Source: UBA5614 sp034678545 (GTDB lineage: Bacteria > Cloacimonadota > Cloacimonadia > Cloacimonadales > Cloacimonadaceae). From it: a stretch of 9,897 nucleotides of DNA. Of the stretch, positions 5,653-9,897 are shown piece by piece; position 1 is the first letter of the stretch; each line of letters begins with the position of its first letter. The position numbers and the translations under genes are program-made. The stretch spans positions 1-9,897 of the forward strand of contig JAXDBS010000011.1 of NCBI GenBank assembly GCA_034678545.1, in the 5' to 3' direction. The notes beneath the pieces were generated by a model that ran no database searches, was not told the origin of the DNA, and worked only from the letters and a program-made list of their open reading frames with translations.

Positions 5653-6765
5653 ATGTTCAGATTCACGCTGGAAGCTAAAAGCGGCCGGGCCAGGGCCGGG
5701 CTGATCAGGACCCCGCACGGCGATATCAATACGCCCGTCTTCATGCCGGTCGGGACGGTTGGCAGCGTCAAGGCCATGTCTCCGCACGAGTTGGAGGAGG
5801 GCCATGCTCAGATCATCCTGGGCAACACCTATCATTTATACATGCGCCCCGGGCACGAACTCATCCAAAGGGCCGGCGGCCTGCACAAGTTCATCTCCTG
5901 GGACAAACCAATTCTGACCGACAGCGGCGGCTTCCAGGTCATGAGCCTGGCCACCCTGCGCAAGATCACCAAAGAGGGAGTGAAGTTCCAGTCCCACATC
6001 GACGGCTCCTATCACCTCTTCACCCCGGAAAAGGTGGTTGAAATCCAGGAAGCGCTGGGCGCGGACATAATCATGAGCTTTGACGAATGCCCGCCCTATC
6101 CTGCCGAAAGGGAATATGTGGAAAAGAGCCTCAAACTCACCCTGAACTGGGCTGCCCGTGGCAGGGAAGCCTTTACCAATCATAAAAAACAGGCCCTCTT
6201 CGGCATCGTCCAGGGCGGCGTTTATGAAGACCTGCGCGAAAAAAGCGCGTTGAAGCTGATGGAAATGGACTTCGACGGCTACAGCATCGGCGGCCTGGCC
6301 GTGGGCGAACCCAAGGCCGACATGTTCAGGATCACCCAATTCCTCAATCCCATCCTGCCCCAGGACAAGCCCCGCTACCTGATGGGCGTCGGCACACCCA
6401 CTGACTTGTTGAACAGCATCGCCCGCGGAATGGATATGTTTGACTGCGTGATGCCCACCCGCAACGCCCGCAAAGGCAGCATCTTCACCCGCTACGGCAA
6501 AATGATAATCAAGGCAGCCCGTTACAAAGATGATTTTTCACCCATCGACCCACTGTGCCAATGCTACACCTGCCGCCACTTCTCCCGTGCCTATATCCGC
6601 CACCTCATCACCATGAACGAAATTCTGGGCATGCGCCTGACCACCATCCACAGCCTCTTCTTCTACCAGGAACTGATGCAGCAGGTCCGTCAGGCCATCC
6701 TGGAAGACCGCTACGAATCCTATCTGAACAGCATGCTGCCCGTTTTGGACCGGATAACCGAGTAA
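5653..6765 (+). CDS. tgt: Queuine/preQ1 tRNA-guanine transglycosylase
   Basis: Tgt exchanges guanine-34 of tRNAs with GUN anticodons (Asp, Asn, His, Tyr) for preQ1 in the queuosine pathway; it is cytoplasmic and homodimeric. The protein is 370 aa from the chosen start (372 from 5647), the normal bacterial length. Residue numbers here count from 5647. The family motifs are clear: TPVFMPVGT (29-37), LGNTYHL (58-64), TDSGGFQ with the conserved Asp92 (91-97), FDECPPY (145-151), FGIVQGG (185-191), GGLAVGE (215-221), the nucleophile region GMDMFDCVMPTRNAR (261-275), and the zinc site Cys304, Cys306, Cys309 with His335. All key residues are present, so it should be active. The Arg-rich loop and the Y/F pattern fit bacterial Tgt rather than archaeal TGT. 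No queA, yajC or other Q genes flank it, and I found no clear promoter or downstream terminator. The first ATG at 5647 is the alternative start. Confidence 0.96.
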   Translation: MFRFTLEAKSGRARAGLIRTPHGDINTPVFMPVGTVGSVKAMSPHELEEGHAQIILGNTYHLYMRPGHELIQRAGGLHKFISWDKPILTDSGGFQVMSLATLRKITKEGVKFQSHIDGSYHLFTPEKVVEIQEALGADIIMSFDECPPYPAEREYVEKSLKLTLNWAARGREAFTNHKKQALFGIVQGGVYEDLREKSALKLMEMDFDGYSIGGLAVGEPKADMFRITQFLNPILPQDKPRYLMGVGTPTDLLNSIARGMDMFDCVMPTRNARKGSIFTRYGKMIIKAARYKDDFSPIDPLCQCYTCRHFSRAYIRHLITMNEILGMRLTTIHSLFFYQELMQQVRQAILEDRYESYLNSMLPVLDRITE

Positions 6766-6823
6766 GTTTTCCCGGTCATCTATTCCTGTCTGTACGTATC
6801 CTTCTGTTTTCTAAAAATTTTCA

Positions 6824-6850
6824 TTGACATCTGAATGAACTTCATAATAG
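6824..6850 (+). promoter_or_regulatory. Candidate sigma-70-type promoter of first YD-like secreted gene
   Basis: A perfect TTGACA (6824-6829) is followed by an AT-rich CATAATAG stretch (6843-6850), which gives TAATAG after 15 nt. The -10 position is uncertain. The same TTGACA followed by CTGAATG 1-2 nt later precedes the paralogous gene at 8315, which supports this element as the promoter. A TTGACA-N15-TAATA arrangement is also found in front of the amidotransferase gene. Confidence 0.5.
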
Positions 6851-6883
6851 AAGTAATATATCTTAAAGCAGGGAGGACAAGCC

Positions 6884-8194
6884 ATGAAAAAACATATTTG
6901 GATTCTGCTGATTGTGCTGCTCCCGGTTTTTCTGTTGGGCAGCATTCCGGATTTTTATTCATTGTTCAATTTCTTGTACAAACCCCGGGCTTTCGGTCCG
7001 GACCGCACCTGGCGCTTGAATCAGTATTTGCTGGAGGATTATGAAGATAATGCCTGGGAATACGACTTAAAAGCCATTTACGTTTATAACCAAACTTTTC
7101 CTACGAGGATAGACACGCTGAAAATGTACTTCTATAATTCAACTGACCAGTCCTGGGTTCTGGGAGTCAGGCTTGACTACACTTATGCTGCCAATCATGA
7201 TGACTTGATGCAAGTGGATTACATCTATATCATTAGCGGCAATGAGATGCCCGTATTCAGGTATGAAATGGAGTACAACAGCCAGCACCGGCTGATCCTG
7301 ACAACGGTTAACAGTTATAATTTTGCCGCTGGCATCTGGTCGCTCATGATGTGGATGAAAATGTTCTACAATACCAATTCGCTCAATTCCATGGTTGGAT
7401 ATGTGGCTGCCGATGAAGAACCGCAGCAGTGGACGCACAATGCTTTCACCAATGACGGGCAGGGCCGGCCTGCTTATACCGTTTCTGAGGTCTCGGCTGA
7501 TTCAGTTAGCTGGGTCAACGACAACCGCACTGAATACACCTACCATCCCAATGACACTTCCACCGGAGAGGACTACATTGAGGGCATGAAACACATGTTC
7601 TTTACTTATGAATCTGCTGGAGCCGGTTTCACCATGGGAAATGCGATGTTGTCCGAAACAACGGATTATAACTGGAACAACAGCTGGGAAAATGACTGGT
7701 TAGATGTTTACACCTACGATGGCCAAAACAGGCTGATTGAACAGGTGGAATACACCTGGGCCGGGTATTGGGAAAGCTATGAACGATACCAGTATTCCTA
7801 CGATGCGAACAACAACCTGCATCAGAGCCTGAAAACGGAATGGAACGGTATGGACTGGCATAATTCTCAGAGATATACATACACCTGGGGTTTGGACACA
7901 GCCATTGATGACGATGTGATACCGTCCATTGCAGGTATCAGGCTGCAACCCTCCCCTAATCCCTTCAGTTCGGATGTCAGCATCAGAATTATGTCTAAGA
8001 CCAGTCAGCCGGTTGAACTGAACATATATAATGTCAGGGGCCAGTTAATCAGGACATTGCAAGCCCGGGCCAACGTCCCTCTTGCCTGGGACGGCAGGGA
8101 TGAGGCAGGCAGGATGGCCGCCAGTGGCATTTATCTGCTCCGCGCGGTTTGCGGAAAAGAGTCAGATGCAGCGATGATCTTAAAGCTCAGATAA
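6884..8194 (+). CDS. Secreted YD-like repeat protein with C-terminal FlgD/Por-type sorting domain (paralogue 1)
   Basis: I recognise no enzyme. The 436-aa product begins with a signal peptide (MKKH plus a hydrophobic stretch to about 20). The body is tryptophan- and tyrosine-rich, in alternating strands with degenerate YD-like units: EYNSQHRLIL (130-139), TNDGQGRPAY (189-198), YTYDGQNRLIEQ (276-287) and YSYDANNNLHQS (304-315), each followed by a W-containing strand. The closing domain (about 354-436) has PSPNPF (356-361), LNIYNVRGQLIRTL (379-392), WDGRDEAGR (402-410), SGIYLL (414-419) and a basic end (LKLR). In related phyla this domain type directs or anchors exported proteins at the surface. 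GGGAGG 7 nt upstream sets the start. A paralogue follows directly; both share WRLNQ (43-47) after the signal peptide. The likely role is a surface or secreted structural or adhesive protein; this is inference. Confidence 0.8.
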   Translation: MKKHIWILLIVLLPVFLLGSIPDFYSLFNFLYKPRAFGPDRTWRLNQYLLEDYEDNAWEYDLKAIYVYNQTFPTRIDTLKMYFYNSTDQSWVLGVRLDYTYAANHDDLMQVDYIYIISGNEMPVFRYEMEYNSQHRLILTTVNSYNFAAGIWSLMMWMKMFYNTNSLNSMVGYVAADEEPQQWTHNAFTNDGQGRPAYTVSEVSADSVSWVNDNRTEYTYHPNDTSTGEDYIEGMKHMFFTYESAGAGFTMGNAMLSETTDYNWNNSWENDWLDVYTYDGQNRLIEQVEYTWAGYWESYERYQYSYDANNNLHQSLKTEWNGMDWHNSQRYTYTWGLDTAIDDDVIPSIAGIRLQPSPNPFSSDVSIRIMSKTSQPVELNIYNVRGQLIRTLQARANVPLAWDGRDEAGRMAASGIYLLRAVCGKESDAAMILKLR

Positions 8195-8223
8195 AGTTGA
8201 GAAATAAAGGATTGTGTATTATG

Positions 8224-8250
8224 CGCAGGCAATTACGCCTGCGTTTTTTT
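8224..8250 (+). terminator. Rho-independent terminator after paralogue 1
   Basis: CGCAGGC (8224-8230), loop AATTAC, GCCTGCG (8237-8243), then seven Ts (8244-8250). It lies 29 nt after the stop codon of the gene ending at 8194 and just before the TTGACA of the next gene, so the two paralogues are separate transcription units. The same stem is used again at 9690-9708. Confidence 0.9.
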
Positions 8251-8251
8251 A

Positions 8252-8279
8252 TTGACAGGCTGAATGGGCATCATTAAAT
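8252..8279 (+). promoter_or_regulatory. Candidate sigma-70-type promoter of second YD-like secreted gene
   Basis: TTGACA (8252-8257) lies directly against the T tract of the preceding terminator. TTAAAT (8274-8279) follows after 16 nt as a weak -10. The stretch aligns with the promoter at 6824: both have CTGAATG shortly after TTGACA and a CAT word just before the -10 region. The start site would be near 8286, upstream of the ribosome-binding site at 8300. Confidence 0.5.
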
Positions 8280-8299
8280 GTAGTTTATCAAGGTTCAGA

Positions 8300-8305
8300 A
8301 AGGAG
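8300..8305 (+). promoter_or_regulatory. Ribosome-binding site that fixes the start of paralogue 2 at 8315
   Basis: AAGGAG with a 9-nt spacing precedes the ATG at 8315. The in-frame ATG 51 nt upstream (8264) lies inside the proposed promoter and would put 17 extra residues, including several charged ones, in front of the signal peptide. The later start is therefore preferred. Confidence 0.8.
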
Positions 8306-8314
8306 ATCACACCT

Positions 8315-9664
8315 ATGAAGCCATTCATGATGATCCTATTGGGTTTGCTCATCCCTCTCCTGCTGATGGGCGATCTTGTCTCCGACAATCCCTTTGCCAG
8401 ATTTGACCAGGCTGCGGCCCTGCGCTCAGCCGGCCGCCCCTGGCGGCTGAACCAGGTGCTGGAGGAGCATTACTATCTCAACCAGTGGATGGTGTACGGA
8501 CGGTTCGATTACTGCTATGACCATGACCTCACGACCCGGCTGGACTCCGTGGTGTTCAGCATCTGGGGCGGCGGCAATCCCAACGACTTCACCCCGGCCC
8601 AGACCATTCATTATACCTACGATGGAACCAACGAGTATGTCTCCACCGCCCTGCTGACCATGAACATGGGCACCATGATCTATCCCATGCAGAGGGGAAC
8701 GTACACCTATGACAGCCAGCACCGTCTCATTATGCTGCTGGTGGAATGGAACAGCAGCATGATGGATCCGCAATGGTCCACCACCCGCTGGACTAAGATT
8801 TCCTACGTGAACAATGCCGATTATACCGTCTGCAATTATACGGCCGCCAACAGCACCGATCCCCAGATGTGGGAAAGGCAGTCCTTCACCTGGGACGCGC
8901 AGGGCCGTGTCCTGACCGAGTTGTCCCAAGCCTCGCCCGATTCCGTGAACTGGACCAACCACTCTCTGATCAGCCGCACCTTTCACCCGGACGACAATAC
9001 CACCGGCGATATCTTTGTCCACAACCTCACCCAGTGGTTGCCCTTCGAGACCATGGGCTATGATTTCCTGTTCAACGGGTCTGGAACCATGTTCGGCCTG
9101 GCCAGCCAGGAAATCGAACAGGAATGGGACGCTGCGGACTGGGTCAACGCTTCCCTCCGCCAGTACACCTACAACGGCTTCCTTAAATTGAGCCAGGCTC
9201 TGGAACAAAGCTGGAATCCTGGATCCTCCGGCTGGATGGATTACCTCAGCTACGATTACACTTATTACGACAACCAGAACCTGCGCTATGAGACGCACAG
9301 CGAATTCAATACCATAAACCTGGAATGGGACCCCCATTACCGCTATACCTGCACCTGGGGCAACGCCACCGCCAACGCCGATGACAACGCCTCCGCTGTC
9401 ATTGCGCAGCACCTTACGGTCTCACCCAATCCTTTTTCCGGTCAGGTCACATTGTGCCTGCCCGGCAGGGTTTCACAGCCGGTTAAGCTTGCCATCTATA
9501 ACAACAAAGGGCAGTTGGTCAAAACCCTTGATGCTAAAACCAATCTTGGCTGCAACTGGGATGGAAAAGATGCCCGCGGCGGCATCGCGGCTGACGGGGT
9601 TTACTTGATCAAGGCTGTGACTCCCGAAGCTGTAATTACCGGTAAGGTCCTGAAGCTGAAATAA
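8315..9664 (+). CDS. Secreted YD-like repeat protein with C-terminal FlgD/Por-type sorting domain (paralogue 2)
   Basis: This 449-aa product is a paralogue of the gene just upstream. It has a signal peptide (1 to about 19, MKPF then hydrophobic), WRLNQ (43-47) at the same place as the neighbour, then a Tyr/Trp-rich beta body with YD-like units: YTYDGTNEY (100-108), YTYDSQHRLIML (130-141), FTWDAQGRVLTE (191-202), YTYNGFLKLSQ (284-294) and YTYYDNQNLRYE (315-326). The end domain (about 367-449) has SPNPFSGQV (370-378), LAIYNNKGQLVKTL (392-405), WDGKDARGG (415-423), DGVYLI (427-432) and a basic end (LKLK). No catalytic motif is visible. The repeats resemble RHS/YD units but are few and degenerate, and no RHS core or toxin tip is present. 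GC is visibly higher than in paralogue 1, so the pair has diverged in composition. The role is unknown; a surface or secreted protein is inferred. Confidence 0.8.
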   Translation: MKPFMMILLGLLIPLLLMGDLVSDNPFARFDQAAALRSAGRPWRLNQVLEEHYYLNQWMVYGRFDYCYDHDLTTRLDSVVFSIWGGGNPNDFTPAQTIHYTYDGTNEYVSTALLTMNMGTMIYPMQRGTYTYDSQHRLIMLLVEWNSSMMDPQWSTTRWTKISYVNNADYTVCNYTAANSTDPQMWERQSFTWDAQGRVLTELSQASPDSVNWTNHSLISRTFHPDDNTTGDIFVHNLTQWLPFETMGYDFLFNGSGTMFGLASQEIEQEWDAADWVNASLRQYTYNGFLKLSQALEQSWNPGSSGWMDYLSYDYTYYDNQNLRYETHSEFNTINLEWDPHYRYTCTWGNATANADDNASAVIAQHLTVSPNPFSGQVTLCLPGRVSQPVKLAIYNNKGQLVKTLDAKTNLGCNWDGKDARGGIAADGVYLIKAVTPEAVITGKVLKLK

Positions 9665-9683
9665 GATTATCGGCCCTTAACAG

Positions 9684-9715
9684 AAAAAACGCAGGCTTCA
9701 GGCCTGCGTTTTTTT
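9684..9715. terminator. Bidirectional terminator between paralogue 2 and the GNAT gene
   Basis: Six As (9684-9689), CGCAGGC (9690-9696), loop TTCAG, GCCTGCG (9702-9708), then seven Ts (9709-9715). The A tract lets it work on the minus strand too, ending the convergent acetyltransferase gene whose stop is at 9732-9734. The right half, GCCTGCG plus seven Ts plus AT, is identical to that of the terminator at 8224-8250. Confidence 0.88.
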
Positions 9716-9731
9716 ATGTGTGGATGATCTA

Positions 9732-9897
9732 TCAGGCTTTCCTGACGGCGCGCCAGGTTTGCAAATCGGGTATTTTCACGAAGCCGGCCCGTTCATACAG
9801 ATGGGCTCCAGACTGTGTGTGGGAATACAGGAATAAATGGTTGTCCGTGGTTTCCCTGTTGTATTTGATCAGGTGCGCCAGCAGCGATCCGGAATAG
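9732..9897 (-). CDS. GNAT-family N-acetyltransferase, C-terminal fragment (runs off right edge)
   Basis: The last 54 codons of a minus-strand gene are present, ending in TGA at 9734-9732. They read as the end of a GNAT fold: a helix (GSLLAHLIKYNRE, residues 3-15 of the fragment), then a strand with hydrophobic residues (HLFLYSH, 20-26), then SGAHLYERAGF (29-39), the typical GNAT motif B in which a residue run like AxxLYEKxGF binds near CoA, followed by the closing strand (FVKIPDLQTWRAVRK). GNAT enzymes move an acetyl group from acetyl-CoA to an amine. The acetyl-CoA P-loop motif and the substrate region lie outside the window, so the substrate cannot be named. It converges on paralogue 2 and shares its terminator. 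Confidence 0.8.
   Translation of the reverse strand, partial: YSGSLLAHLIKYNRETTDNHLFLYSHTQSGAHLYERAGFVKIPDLQTWRAVRKA

Noticed and set aside
8264..8314. Upstream ATG start for paralogue 2
   Set aside because: It overlaps the candidate promoter, has no ribosome-binding site, and adds a charged stretch in front of an otherwise normal signal peptide.
6884..9664. RHS/YD polymorphic toxin genes with an immunity gene
   Set aside because: Repeats are too few, there is no RHS core motif or variable toxic tip, and both proteins end in the same conserved sorting-type domain. No small immunity-like gene follows.
1..9897. tRNA or rRNA genes, insertion sequences, CRISPR arrays, phage genes
   Set aside because: I saw no tRNA-like cloverleaf with CCA-side conserved words, no transposase motif, no regularly spaced direct repeats and no phage proteins. 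This was read by eye, so a weak case could be missed.

Overview
The window is bacterial chromosome, GC-moderate and densely coded, with no mobile element, CRISPR array, tRNA or rRNA that I can see. Three exported proteins carry signal peptides, and all three end in the FlgD-like/Por-type C-terminal beta domain (PNPF or equivalent, then IYNxxGQLV, then WDGxDxxG, then SGxYL). Together with a type IV pilus ATPase, this points to a Gram-negative member of the Fibrobacterota-Chlorobiota-Bacteroidota neighbourhood. Candidatus Cloacimonadota is my best guess. The taxonomic call is inference from protein style, not from a marker gene.

Layout. Positions 1-1675 (minus strand) hold a type IV pilus cluster: a major-pilin-like prepilin, then pilT 18 nt downstream, then the start of a second prepilin that runs off the left edge. 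A good sigma-54 (-24/-12) promoter precedes the first pilin. A 372-nt divergent intergenic region (1676-2047) carries this promoter, a 9-bp inverted repeat with arms 53 nt apart, and an orphan plus-strand terminator-like hairpin. Positions 2048-4123 (+) encode a SurA/parvulin-like periplasmic protein with two degenerate PPIase-like units and a C-terminal TPR region. A bidirectional terminator separates it from a convergent minus-strand gene (4197-5504). That gene encodes an exported class II glutamine-amidotransferase-fold (Ntn) protein with a C-terminal FlgD-like domain, and its promoter appears to give a leaderless or nearly leaderless mRNA. Next comes tgt (5653-6765, +), the queuosine tRNA-guanine transglycosylase. 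Two tandem paralogous secreted proteins with YD-like strand repeats and the same C-terminal domain follow (6884-8194 and 8315-9664, +). Each has its own TTGACA promoter and a terminator built on the same stem. The right edge holds the C-terminus of a GNAT-type acetyltransferase on the minus strand.

How it fits together. Much of the window concerns the cell envelope and surface: pilus assembly and retraction, a periplasmic folding or assembly factor, and three exported proteins tagged with a C-terminal beta domain. Tgt and the GNAT protein look like unrelated housekeeping neighbours. The points most worth following are the exported Ntn amidotransferase whose nucleophilic Cys would be uncovered by signal peptide removal, the sigma-54 control of the pilin operon with possible enhancer sites, and the duplicated YD-like secreted pair.
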